From Polaromonas sp. 39-63-25 (lineage in GTDB: Bacteria; Pseudomonadota; Gammaproteobacteria; Burkholderiales; Burkholderiaceae_C): a stretch of 64,000 nucleotides of DNA. Numbering within the stretch: position 1 is the first letter of the stretch; every line of letters starts with the position of its first letter. The DNA lies in assembly GCF_002278925.1 (NCBI RefSeq), contig NZ_NCJH01000003.1, forward strand, positions 32,042-96,041, in the 5' to 3' direction. Positions 1 through 7,576 of the stretch are shown piece after piece. The translations under genes and the position numbers were made by a program. The notes under the pieces were generated by a model. That model made no database searches. It saw only the letters and a program-made list of their open reading frames with translations, and was not told the origin of the DNA.

Positions 1-1173
1 GCGTATCGAGCTGGTCTGCACGATGCGGCCCTTGCGCGTGAAAGGCTCGACGCAGGCGCGCGCCCAGGGCGTGGCCAGCAGCCAGCGCCCGAGGCCGGCC
101 GGCAGCGTGTCGGCAATTTCCTCGACGCGCGGATGCAAAAACTCGTTGATGCCCAGGTGCTGCGTATTGCTCAGCTTGACTTCGCCACCGACGCGCGCAA
201 AACGCGAGCGCCGGGTTTTCAGGTCGGCCACACGCACGGTGTCTTCGTAGGACATCCACAGCGCCAGGTGGCGCGCGGTTTCGTCGAGCAGCTCGGCGGC
301 CAGCGCAGGGTCGGCCGGCAGGCGGGCCAGCAGCGGCTGCAGGCGGTCCAGGTAGGTTGCGGCGTAGGGCACGTCCTGGTAGTCGGCCGCACGCATAACG
401 CCGGCGGCCAGCGTGGCGTGGCTGCTGGCCGGAAAGTTTTGTTCAATACGCTGCGCCAGCGCCGCGAGCCGCGCGCCGACCGGCGGCATGGGCGCAGCGG
501 CTGGCAGGGCCGCCGCCGCTGGTGGCGCCAGCGTTTGCTGCGCCACGGCAAAACCCGCGGCAAAGGCCTTGAGGCTGGAGGTGACGCCGACGCCGCCGCG
601 CGTGATGGTGGCTTCGAACTGTTCGCGGGTAAAGGGCAGGTGGCCGGTGGCGGCCAGCGCGCCATACAGCGTGGGGCTGATCAGGCTGCCGGTGTCTTCG
701 GCCAGCTGGGCAAAGTCGGCGCTGATGAAATGCCGGGCCGCGGCACGCCCGCCTTCAAGCAGCCTGTCCGAGCTGACGCGGCCGTCACCCATGGCGGTGC
801 GTTCGGTCATGGAATACACGCGGTGCGTCGAGGCCACAAAGGTGGTGCGGTTGGCCGTGACCAGGCCGCGCTGCAGTGCGCGGCCGGCCTCCATCAGTTC
901 CGAGGCAATCACGATGTCGACCTCGCCGGGCACCGGGCTCAGCGCCATGACCGGCATGCGGCCGGCGGGAACGGCGGCTTCGGGGAACATCTCGAGGTAA
1001 TACACGGTGGCGCCGGTGCGCTGTGCTACGCCGGGCACCGAGGTGGTCTGCGCGAAGTAACCGTTCTGTTCGGCCAGATCCACCAGCCAGTCGGCCAGCA
1101 CACCGCCGCCTTCGCCGCCCATCGCGAGGATGGCGATCGTGATGGCTCGCTCACTGTTCATTGGTGTACTCAT
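1..1173 (-). CDS. iorB: Indolepyruvate ferredoxin oxidoreductase, beta subunit (partial, 3' end beyond the window)
   Basis: With IorA this subunit would oxidatively decarboxylate aryl-pyruvates such as indolepyruvate to aryl-acetyl-CoA in the cytoplasm. The minus-strand frame stays open from an ATG at 1173 to base 1, giving about 391 residues with no stop, so the C-terminus lies outside the window. The N-terminus carries the glycine-rich GGEGGGVLADWL motif and a following SVPGVAQRTGATVYY stretch typical of the gamma-type domain of 2-oxoacid oxidoreductases. The length already exceeds the short archaeal IorB (about 200 aa), so this is the long proteobacterial form with an extra C-terminal region. 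The start ATG overlaps the iorA stop as ATGA, indicating translational coupling. Confidence 0.85.
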   Translation of the reverse strand, partial: MSTPMNSERAITIAILAMGGEGGGVLADWLVDLAEQNGYFAQTTSVPGVAQRTGATVYYLEMFPEAAVPAGRMPVMALSPVPGEVDIVIASELMEAGRALQRGLVTANRTTFVASTHRVYSMTERTAMGDGRVSSDRLLEGGRAAARHFISADFAQLAEDTGSLISPTLYGALAATGHLPFTREQFEATITRGGVGVTSSLKAFAAGFAVAQQTLAPPAAAALPAAAPMPPVGARLAALAQRIEQNFPASSHATLAAGVMRAADYQDVPYAATYLDRLQPLLARLPADPALAAELLDETARHLALWMSYEDTVRVADLKTRRSRFARVGGEVKLSNTQHLGINEFLHPRVEEIADTLPAGLGRWLLATPWARACVEPFTRKGRIVQTSSIR

Positions 1174-3356
1174 GCCGCAATCCCTTCGAGCCGGCGCTCA
1201 ATGCGGTTTTGCAGCCAGCCGATCACCGCCGTGCGCAGCTTCAGCTTGAAGCCGTCCCACGCGGTCGGGTTGTTGATGATCTCGGCGCGATAGAAAGACG
1301 GGCACAACACCGCGGCGTGTGCCACTTCGCCGCACAAGCCGCAGCCCACGCAGCTGTCGATCACCGTGGCGATCGGGTCGCGCCGCAGCGGGTCCGGGTT
1401 GGGCTTGATGGTCAGCGAGGGGCAGCCCGAGAGCCGGATGCACGAGTGGTCGCCGGTGCAGGTGTCGGGGTCGATGCCGAAACGTTCGCGCACCACACGT
1501 TCGCCGCCGGCAATCATCTTGCGGATCTGCGGCTTGACGCGGCGCTGGCGGTTCAGCATGCATTCGCTTTGCGCAATGATGACCTTGGGGCCTTTTTCTT
1601 TCGTGGTGAGTGCTTCGCGCAGGGTGTCGCGCATCTGCGCCAGGCTGTAGGTGTTGGTCACCGTCTTGGCCCATTTCACGCCGACGCCGCGCACGGCTTT
1701 CTCGATCGGGTTGTTGGTGCTGCGCAGCGGGTTGACGGCCTTGGACGACAGCACGTCCTGCCCGCCGGTGGCGGCCGAGTAGCCGTTGTCCACCACCAGC
1801 AGCACGTTGTCGGTCTGGTTGAACACCGCGTTGCCGACACCGCTGGTCAGGCCGTTGTGCCAGAAGCCGCCGTCGCCCATCATGGCGATCGTGCGTTTGG
1901 AGGTTTCAGTGGTGTTGAAGGCCGAGGCGCCGGCCCAGCCCAGGCCGTAACCCATGGTGGTGGCGCCGATGTTGAAGGGCGGCAGGATGGAAAACAGGTG
2001 GCAGCCGATGTCGCAGCTCACATGGTGCTGGCCGAGCTCGCGCTCGATCAGCTTCATCGCGGTGAAGATGGGGCGCTCGGGGCAGCCGGTGCAAAACGAG
2101 GGCGGGCGGGCCTGCACCTCGGCGGAGGCCGCCTGGATCGCAAAGGCCTTGGGGTTGCCGCTAAGGACCGCCAGGCCGGTGGCCGCGGGGCGCGCCGCCA
2201 GCGGCAGCTCCCGGCCCTCCAGCAGCTCGGGTGCGTAGATGTTTATGAAGCGGGCCAGGCCCTTGAGCACCACGCCGCCGGTGTATTCGCCGGCCATGGG
2301 CAACACGTCCTTGCCGTGCACGCGGGTCTGGATGTCGGCCCGGCGCAGGATGGTGTTGACGTTTTGCTCGATGAAGTCGGGCTGGCCTTCCTCGACCAGC
2401 AAGATGCCGCGCTTGCCGGCGCAAAAACGCTTGAACTCGTCGTCGATCAGCGGGTAGGTCAGGTTCAACACATACAGCGGCACCTGCGACTGCCCGAACG
2501 CATCGGCCAGTCCCAGCAGCTCGAGCGAGCGCAGCACGCTGTTGTACAGGCCGCCCTGCATGACGATGCCGAAGTCTTTGGCGCCCTCGGCAAAAAATTC
2601 GTTGAGCTGGTGCTGCTGGATGAACTTCACCGCGGCCGGCCAGCGTTCGGTGATTTTTTCCTGTTCCTGCGCATAGCTCGCCGGCGGCAGCACGATGCGG
2701 CTGGCGTCGCGCTGCGGGTTTTCCATCGCGTCCTTGAGCGTGAAGGCCGATCGCTTGTTGTCCTTGGTGGGAAAACGCCCATGCACATGGCAGGCGCGTA
2801 TGCGCAGCTCCAGCATCACCGGTGTGCGGCTGGCTTCAGAGAGTTCAAACCCCATTTCCACGGCCTGCACAATGCTTTCCAGGTTGGGGCGCGGGTCCAT
2901 CAGCCAGACCTGCGACTTCATGGCAAAGGCGTGCGAGCGCTCCTGCATGATGCTCGAGCCCTCGCCGTAGTCCTCGCCGACGATCAGCAGCGCGCCGCCG
3001 GTCACGCCGCCCGAGGCCAGGTTGGCCAGCGCGTCGGAGGCCACGTTGGTGCCGACGGTGGACTTGAAGGTCACGGCGCCCCGCAGCGGGTAATTGACGG
3101 ACGCCGCCAGCGTGGCGGTGGCGGTGGCTTCGGAGGCGCTGTGCTCGAAACGCACGCCGAGCTCCTGCAGGATGTCGTTGGCGTCGGTCAGCACATCCAT
3201 CAGGTGCGAAATCGGCGCGCCCTGGTAGCCGGCGACATACGACACGCCCGATTGCAGCAGGGCCTTGGTGACGGCCAGGATGCCTTCTCCGCGAAACTCT
3301 TCCCCCGCGCCCAGGCGCAGTTTTTCCACCTCGGCGGAAAACGAACGTTCAGCCAT
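1170..3356 (-). CDS. iorA: Indolepyruvate ferredoxin oxidoreductase, alpha subunit
   Basis: This is the thiamine-diphosphate and ferredoxin-binding subunit of an aryl-pyruvate:ferredoxin oxidoreductase. The N-terminal third holds the pyrimidine-binding domain (SEATATATLAASVNYPLRGA, then FKSTVGTNVASDALAN). A CTGCPERP motif and the TPP-binding loop GDGGFWHNG (about residues 494-502) lie in the second half. The C-terminus is a ferredoxin-like module with a CVGCGLC cluster. I prefer the ATG at 3356 (MAERSFSAEVEKL); an in-frame TTG at 3377 would add seven residues. It overlaps iorB by 4 nt and is transcribed divergently from a LysR gene. Its likely role is catabolism of aromatic amino acids or phenylacetate-type compounds, which is inference. 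Confidence 0.9.
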   Translation of the reverse strand: MAERSFSAEVEKLRLGAGEEFRGEGILAVTKALLQSGVSYVAGYQGAPISHLMDVLTDANDILQELGVRFEHSASEATATATLAASVNYPLRGAVTFKSTVGTNVASDALANLASGGVTGGALLIVGEDYGEGSSIMQERSHAFAMKSQVWLMDPRPNLESIVQAVEMGFELSEASRTPVMLELRIRACHVHGRFPTKDNKRSAFTLKDAMENPQRDASRIVLPPASYAQEQEKITERWPAAVKFIQQHQLNEFFAEGAKDFGIVMQGGLYNSVLRSLELLGLADAFGQSQVPLYVLNLTYPLIDDEFKRFCAGKRGILLVEEGQPDFIEQNVNTILRRADIQTRVHGKDVLPMAGEYTGGVVLKGLARFINIYAPELLEGRELPLAARPAATGLAVLSGNPKAFAIQAASAEVQARPPSFCTGCPERPIFTAMKLIERELGQHHVSCDIGCHLFSILPPFNIGATTMGYGLGWAGASAFNTTETSKRTIAMMGDGGFWHNGLTSGVGNAVFNQTDNVLLVVDNGYSAATGGQDVLSSKAVNPLRSTNNPIEKAVRGVGVKWAKTVTNTYSLAQMRDTLREALTTKEKGPKVIIAQSECMLNRQRRVKPQIRKMIAGGERVVRERFGIDPDTCTGDHSCIRLSGCPSLTIKPNPDPLRRDPIATVIDSCVGCGLCGEVAHAAVLCPSFYRAEIINNPTAWDGFKLKLRTAVIGWLQNRIERRLEGIAA

Positions 3357-3460
3357 GCGCCGCCCCGCTGGCCGCAACGGCGTCCAGGGTCTGAAAAATA
3401 GGTGCTTGCTGCATCAATGGCCTTCTGTTTGCAGCGCAATTTACGCAGCTTGAAGGCATC

Positions 3461-3477
3461 ATGCAAATGGATTGTAT
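3461..3477. promoter_or_regulatory. Candidate LysR-type operator between iorA and the LysR gene
   Basis: ATGCAAATGGATTGTAT is an imperfect inverted repeat (ATGCAA / TTGTAT, one mismatch) of the T-N11-A form used by LysR proteins. It lies in the 201-bp divergent intergenic region, about 80 bp upstream of the LysR start and 105 bp upstream of iorA. This is a pattern match only, without footprint or conservation data. Confidence 0.35.
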
Positions 3478-3557
3478 GAATGGAGCACATCTGTTTGATC
3501 AATAATTCGGGACAACCCTGAGAACCCTTCACAGACTCTTTCGCGAAAGGCGCGGCG

Positions 3558-4490
3558 ATGAATTTCCGTCAACTCGACCTCAACCTGCTGCGCGTGCTGG
3601 CGGCCATTCACCGCACCGGCTCAGTGACGCTGGCCGGCAAGACTCTGGCGCTGTCGCAGCCGGCCACCAGCAATGCGCTGGCCCGGCTGCGCGACTTTTT
3701 CGAAGACGAGCTGTTTGTGCGCGCGCCGTCCGGCCTGAAGCCGACGCGCCTGTGCGAGCAACTGGCGCCCGCGGTGCTGGCGCAGCTACTGGCGCTGGAG
3801 ACGCTGGTCACCGGCCACGAGGAGTTCGACCCGGCCAGCAGCGACATGCACTGGCGGCTGTCGCTGTCCGACCTCGGGGAAATGCTGTTCCTGCCGGAAC
3901 TGGCGGGCGCGATGCGTAGCCAGGCGCCGGGGGCGCGCCTGTCCAATATCTCGGTGGCTTCCAGCGACGTGGCGGCGGCGCTGGAGGCGCGCGAGATCGA
4001 CCTGGCCATCGGCATCCTGCAGCCGCGTCACCGCGGCATACGCACCGAGCTGCTGTTTCGCGAGCGTTATGTGGCCATCGCCGCGCCGCAGTGGCGGCCC
4101 GCCTCCGGCCGTAGCGGCCGCACCCTGACCGCGCAGCAACTGGCCGAGGCCTCGTTTGTGGTGGCCGCGCCGACGGCGACCTTTCACGGCAGCGTCGAGC
4201 AGATGCTGGCGCGCATGAAGCTGGAAGACCGCATCGTGCTGCGGGCCCGGCATTTCGGCGCGTTGCCCGAGCTCGCGCTGACCTCGGACCTGCTGTCCAT
4301 CGTGCCGGAAATGTATGCGCGCAACCTGCGCCAGCGTTACGACTGCCGGGTCTGGGGCATTCCCGGCGTGCCGGCCTACGAGGTTCGCCTGGTCTGGCAC
4401 AGCAGCACCGACAGGGACCCGGCGCACCAGTGGATGCGCGCGCTGGTGCACAAGCTGTTCAAGCGGCCGGTACGTGCCGAGTCCCGCTGA
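3558..4490 (+). CDS. LysR-family transcriptional regulator
   Basis: A 310-aa DNA-binding regulator. The N-terminus is a typical LysR winged helix-turn-helix (MNFRQLDLNLLRVLAAIH, then GKTLALSQPATSNALARLR and LFVRAPSGLKPT). Residues about 90-300 form the periplasmic-binding-protein-like effector domain. The organisation is NodD/LinR-like (FRQLDLNLL start, long DLAIGIL segment). It is divergent from iorAB, so autoregulation and control of iorAB by an aromatic or 2-oxoacid effector is the natural expectation, but that is inferred from position only. The start is fixed by conservation of the MNFRQLDLN opening and by AAGGCGCGGCG just upstream. Confidence 0.9.
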   Translation: MNFRQLDLNLLRVLAAIHRTGSVTLAGKTLALSQPATSNALARLRDFFEDELFVRAPSGLKPTRLCEQLAPAVLAQLLALETLVTGHEEFDPASSDMHWRLSLSDLGEMLFLPELAGAMRSQAPGARLSNISVASSDVAAALEAREIDLAIGILQPRHRGIRTELLFRERYVAIAAPQWRPASGRSGRTLTAQQLAEASFVVAAPTATFHGSVEQMLARMKLEDRIVLRARHFGALPELALTSDLLSIVPEMYARNLRQRYDCRVWGIPGVPAYEVRLVWHSSTDRDPAHQWMRALVHKLFKRPVRAESR

Positions 4491-4507
4491 GTTGGCGGAT
4501 TTTTAAG

Positions 4508-4564
4508 ACAAATCGGCCGTCAGCCCATATACATCGGGCGCAAGCAGCTATTGAATATGTAGCG
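4508..4564. repeat. Dispersed Comamonadaceae-type intergenic repeat (family A), copy 1
   Basis: This short unit contains the recurring core CGCAAGCAGCTATTGAATATGTAGC after a GGCCGTCAGCCCATATAC lead-in. Related copies with the same order (a 'CAG-CCC-TT/AT' lead, a GGGCGC core, then AGCTAT and an A/T stretch) occur near 11096, 16243, 16820, 44819, 47531, 48840 and 58395, and within a gene at 63500. It lies between the LysR gene and the 3' end of the SPOR gene. Its function is unknown; the location between convergent 3' ends would fit an mRNA-end or REP-like element. Confidence 0.6.
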
Positions 4565-4582
4565 AGCCGGGCTCGCAGCGAT

Positions 4583-5275
4583 TCAAGGGCAGGGCCGCAG
4601 CGCCTTGCCTTCGAACTGTGGCTTGAGGGCGTCGAGCTGTTCGCGCAGGGCGGCGTCCACCGCGGCAAGCTTGAGGATCTGCCCGCGAGCCTCGGCGCGC
4701 TCCTGGACCACGCGGGCGGTACGCACGCCCTTGGTGGCAATACGCGCGAGCTCTTTGTCGGCGTCGGCCTGCTGGGTGAAGCTGGCCAGGGCCAGCCCGG
4801 GGGCCAGCGTCTCGTTGTTGACCGAACGGAAGGCCACGCCGAGCTGGCGCAACTCGCTGCGTTTTTTGGCCAGAGCGTCTTCGGTGGTGTATTTGCCCAT
4901 GTAGACAATCCAGCGCGCCGGCTCGGTGCTGCTTTCGAATTGCCAGCTGCCGGCGGGCAGCGCTTTTTCCAGGCTGGCCCGCAGCGCCGTGGTCTGCTGC
5001 TCGTTGAACAGGCCGGCCTGCAGGCATTCGGGGGCCGCGGCTTCCGCCGCGACGCTGGCGCCATTGCCCGGCCGGGCGGCGCTGCCGCTGTTTTCAATCT
5101 GTTGGGCTTCGTCGGCCGTCAGCAGGCGGATGGCTTCGGGCCGGATCTGCGTGGCCATGCGCTGGGGCTCGGTCTGCACGCCGGGCGCCATGCCCAGCGG
5201 GGCCAGCGCGCCTTGGGACCAGGCGAAGTAGGCGACGTTGGCCAGCGCCAGCAGCAACACCAGCAGCCTCAGCAT
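4583..5275 (-). CDS. SPOR-domain protein, membrane-anchored
   Basis: A 230-aa protein with an N-terminal hydrophobic helix (MLRLLVLLLALANVAYFAW) serving as a signal anchor, a variable low-complexity linker (about 25-90), and a C-terminal SPOR-like fold (about 95-190: WQFESSTEPARWIVYMGKY and NETLAPGLALASFT). SPOR domains bind denuded septal peptidoglycan, so a role in cell envelope or division is likely. It overlaps the birA 3' end by 7 nt and is presumably co-transcribed with it. In related genomes I recall a pantothenate kinase gene (coaX) between birA and this gene; none is present here. Confidence 0.75.
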   Translation of the reverse strand: MLRLLVLLLALANVAYFAWSQGALAPLGMAPGVQTEPQRMATQIRPEAIRLLTADEAQQIENSGSAARPGNGASVAAEAAAPECLQAGLFNEQQTTALRASLEKALPAGSWQFESSTEPARWIVYMGKYTTEDALAKKRSELRQLGVAFRSVNNETLAPGLALASFTQQADADKELARIATKGVRTARVVQERAEARGQILKLAAVDAALREQLDALKPQFEGKALRPCP

Positions 5276-6135
5276 GGGCGCGCGCTGCCTGCGGTGGGGG
5301 GCGTCACGGGACGGACGCTGACTTCGGAGCTGGTGATTTCTTTCATGCCAGCCGCAGTATGCACCAGCAGCGCGCCGTTTTCGCCGACGCCGTGGGCCAC
5401 GCCCTGGGTGCCGTCGGACAGCTGCACGGCGCGCCCGGCGAGCGCGTCACGCGCCGCAAACCGGGCCTGAAACGGCGCAAAACCAAACAGGCCGAAGGCC
5501 TGCACCGCCTGCACCAGCGGCGCCGCCACGCGCAGCAGCGTTTGCGCCACGTCGATGCCGGGCAGCAGCGTCTGCAGGGCGCCGGGCGCCAGCGCGGCCG
5601 GCTGGCCGGCGTCCCCAGGGGCCAGCGGCTGCGCCATCGGTCGGACGTTGATGCCGACGCCGATGACCACATAACGCTGCTCGCCCCAGCTGGCGGTTTC
5701 GACCAGGATGCCGGCCAGCTTGGATTCGCCGCCGGCATCGCTCAGCCACAGGTCGTTGGGCCACTTGAGACGGATGGCGGGTGCGGCGCGGTGGCCGGGT
5801 TCCAGGCTCTCGGCGATGCTGATGCCGACCACCAGCGACAGGCCCGACCAGTCGGCCGGCTGCAGCGGCAGGCCCAGGGAAAAGGTCAGGCTGTCGCCGA
5901 CGCTGCTTTGCCAGCTGCGGCCCATGCGGCCGCGGCCGGCGGTTTGCTGCTCGGCCACCAGCAGCACGGGCCCGCAAGCGTCCGGCCCGGCTGACCGGAA
6001 ACGCCGCATCAGCTCGGTGTTGGTCGAATCGATCTGCGGCAGCACCTCGACCGTGAAGCCGGGCAGCACGGGCGCCACGGCCTCCCAGATGGCCTCGGCG
6101 GGCCAGCGGATGGGGGCGGTGAGTGGCGTGTTCAT
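5269..6135 (-). CDS. birA: Biotin--[acetyl-CoA-carboxylase] ligase
   Basis: It activates biotin with ATP and transfers it to the biotin carboxyl carrier protein of acetyl-CoA carboxylase. The catalytic loop TAGRGRMGRSW and the downstream RLKWPNDLWL motif are diagnostic of biotin protein ligases, and a short SH3-like C-terminal domain follows (AGRAVQLSDGTQGVAHGV). There is no N-terminal winged helix, so this is the short non-repressor form. I chose the ATG at 6135 (MNTPLTAPIRWP); an in-frame ATG at 6174 lies inside a dispersed palindromic repeat and is unlikely to be a real start. It overlaps the SPOR gene by 7 nt. Confidence 0.92.
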   Translation of the reverse strand: MNTPLTAPIRWPAEAIWEAVAPVLPGFTVEVLPQIDSTNTELMRRFRSAGPDACGPVLLVAEQQTAGRGRMGRSWQSSVGDSLTFSLGLPLQPADWSGLSLVVGISIAESLEPGHRAAPAIRLKWPNDLWLSDAGGESKLAGILVETASWGEQRYVVIGVGINVRPMAQPLAPGDAGQPAALAPGALQTLLPGIDVAQTLLRVAAPLVQAVQAFGLFGFAPFQARFAARDALAGRAVQLSDGTQGVAHGVGENGALLVHTAAGMKEITSSEVSVRPVTPPTAGSARPC

Positions 6136-6168
6136 GGGGATGGTTGTGGGCTTCAGTGCGGGAGGGCG

Positions 6169-6262
6169 TGTCATCCCGGACTCGATCCGGGATCCATGAC
6201 CGCGAACTGTTTGGGTCGCTCAAGCCGGGGCAATGGATGGCTGGTCAGGCCCGCCATGACGG
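6169..6262. repeat. Palindromic intergenic repeat (GTCATCCCGGA type)
   Basis: The unit opens with GTCATCCCGGACTCGATCCG and closes with CGCCATGACGG, so the two ends are inverted copies of each other (GTCAT...ATGAC). An internal stem pairs TCCCGGA (6174-6180) with TCCGGGA (6186-6192). It fills the space between birA and the SET gene. A degenerate piece of the same family appears near 11053-11080. Such elements are widespread in proteobacterial intergenic DNA and are probably non-autonomous mobile or REP-like sequences. Confidence 0.65.
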
Positions 6263-6263
6263 C

Positions 6264-6983
6264 TCAGGGCTTTTTGCCTTTGGCGGGTTTGACCGGTTTG
6301 GCGGCTTTACCGGTCTTTCCGGCCTTCTTCAGGACTTTCTTGAGTTCCTTGTTGAGCTCTTTCCTGAGCTGCTTGCCCTTCACCGGCTTGTCGGCCGCGG
6401 CTGCCTTTTCAGACTTTTTCTTCTTCTCCTTCTTGCCCGGCTTGTCGTCCTTGGGCGCGAGCAGTGTGCCGCGGCAGTCGGGGGAACCGCACCAGCACGG
6501 GTACTCGGCCAGCAGCTTCTTGGTATAGGGCGCGTCGATGATCAGGCCGTAGTCGTAAAACAGCTCGTCGCCGGCCTTGATATTGCGCAGCGCCTTGATG
6601 AAGACACGGCCGTCCTGCTCGTCGGCCTCGCAGTTGGGCTTGCAGCTGTGGTTGATCCAGCGCGAGGAGTTGCCGCCGTACTTGGCGTCAATGACATGTT
6701 TTTCATCGATGTGAAAGTAGAAGGTGTGGTTCGGGTCCTTCGGGTCGTGCGGGTGGCGGCGCAGGGCTTCTTTCCAGGTGATCACTTCGCCCACGTATTC
6801 GATCAGCGTCTCGCCTTCGGCGAGGTCCTGCACGGCAAACACCCCCTTGCCGTGGACGTTGGACACGCGCGTTTGAATACGGCGGCCGGCGTCGGGCGCG
6901 GGCTTGACGGACGGGCTGGAAAGGGGGGCAGAGACCTGAGTTTTTGACACGACGTATTTTTTTGGTATGGTTAATTCATGCAT
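6264..6983 (-). CDS. SET-domain protein-lysine methyltransferase with basic tail
   Basis: The SET fold spans about residues 35-150: HGKGVFAVQDLAEGETLIEY, the SAM/substrate-binding pseudoknot motif RWINHSCKPNCEA, and FYDYGLII. A post-SET-type cysteine cluster CWCGSPDCRG follows. The last 70 residues are almost entirely Lys/Ala/Pro (repeats of KPVKPAKGKK type), resembling H1-like nucleoid proteins. I chose the ATG at 6983 (MHELTIPKKYVVSK); the frame is open further upstream, but that would run into the divergent gene's leader. The substrate is unknown: a DNA-binding protein, a ribosomal protein or its own tail are all plausible. The adjacent topoisomerase III also carries chromatin-type domains. 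Confidence 0.8.
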   Translation of the reverse strand: MHELTIPKKYVVSKTQVSAPLSSPSVKPAPDAGRRIQTRVSNVHGKGVFAVQDLAEGETLIEYVGEVITWKEALRRHPHDPKDPNHTFYFHIDEKHVIDAKYGGNSSRWINHSCKPNCEADEQDGRVFIKALRNIKAGDELFYDYGLIIDAPYTKKLLAEYPCWCGSPDCRGTLLAPKDDKPGKKEKKKKSEKAAAADKPVKGKQLRKELNKELKKVLKKAGKTGKAAKPVKPAKGKKP

Positions 6984-7057
6984 GTGCGCGCACATGCGGG
7001 TGCGCGCGTGCGTACGCGCGAAGCCGCTATTGTAGTGAAGCACGCAAGGAGCAAGCC

Positions 7058-7576
7058 ATGTTGAACCGCCGCAAGGCACTCGAATCCGTCGCCGCGCTGG
7101 CCGCCGCGGGTCTGGGGCTGCCCGCGTGGGCAAGGGGCTCGGACAGCCCCTTGCCCCAGGTCGGCAGCACCCTGGCCTTGCCGGCCTTGAGCCTGCTGGA
7201 TGGACGCTCCTGGACGCCCGGGCAAGTGCAGGGAAAGGTGCTTGTGGTGTACTGGTGGGCCAGCTGGTGCCCTTTTTGTGCGGTGCAGTCGCCCCATATG
7301 GAGGCTTTATGGCGTGCGCAGAAGGCGCGGGGCCTGGAGGTTCTGGCGCTGTCGATTGATAAGGAGGCCGCTGCGGCGGTCAACTATATGAAGGTCAGGG
7401 GCTACAGTTTTCCCGCCGGGATGCTGAGCCCTGAAGTGGCCAAAGTGCTGCCCAAACCGGACGGTCTGCCGGTGGTGGTGGCTGTGAAAGTCAGTGGCAA
7501 GCGTGGAAAAGTCCTGTTTGCCGAAGCCGGGGAAATGCTCCCTGAAGATGTAGAAGGTTTGAAGAAGTACTTATGA
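7058..7576 (+). CDS. TlpA-family thioredoxin-like protein (periplasmic)
   Basis: A 172-aa thiol-disulfide protein. The N-terminus MLNRRKALESVAALAAAGLG is a twin-arginine-like export signal ending at AWA-RG. The thioredoxin fold carries the active site WWASWCPFCAVQSPHME (CPFC). The likely role is reduction of periplasmic disulfides or a cytochrome-maturation-like function. The start at 7058 is supported by AAGGAG at 7046-7051; an upstream in-frame extension lacks a ribosome site. The stop overlaps the topB start as ATGA, so the two are translationally coupled even though their functions appear unrelated. Confidence 0.85.
   Translation: MLNRRKALESVAALAAAGLGLPAWARGSDSPLPQVGSTLALPALSLLDGRSWTPGQVQGKVLVVYWWASWCPFCAVQSPHMEALWRAQKARGLEVLALSIDKEAAAAVNYMKVRGYSFPAGMLSPEVAKVLPKPDGLPVVVAVKVSGKRGKVLFAEAGEMLPEDVEGLKKYL

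Noticed and set aside
1161-3401. 746-aa plus-strand open frame across iorA
   Set aside because: Complete antisense to iorA; low-complexity composition and no start signal.
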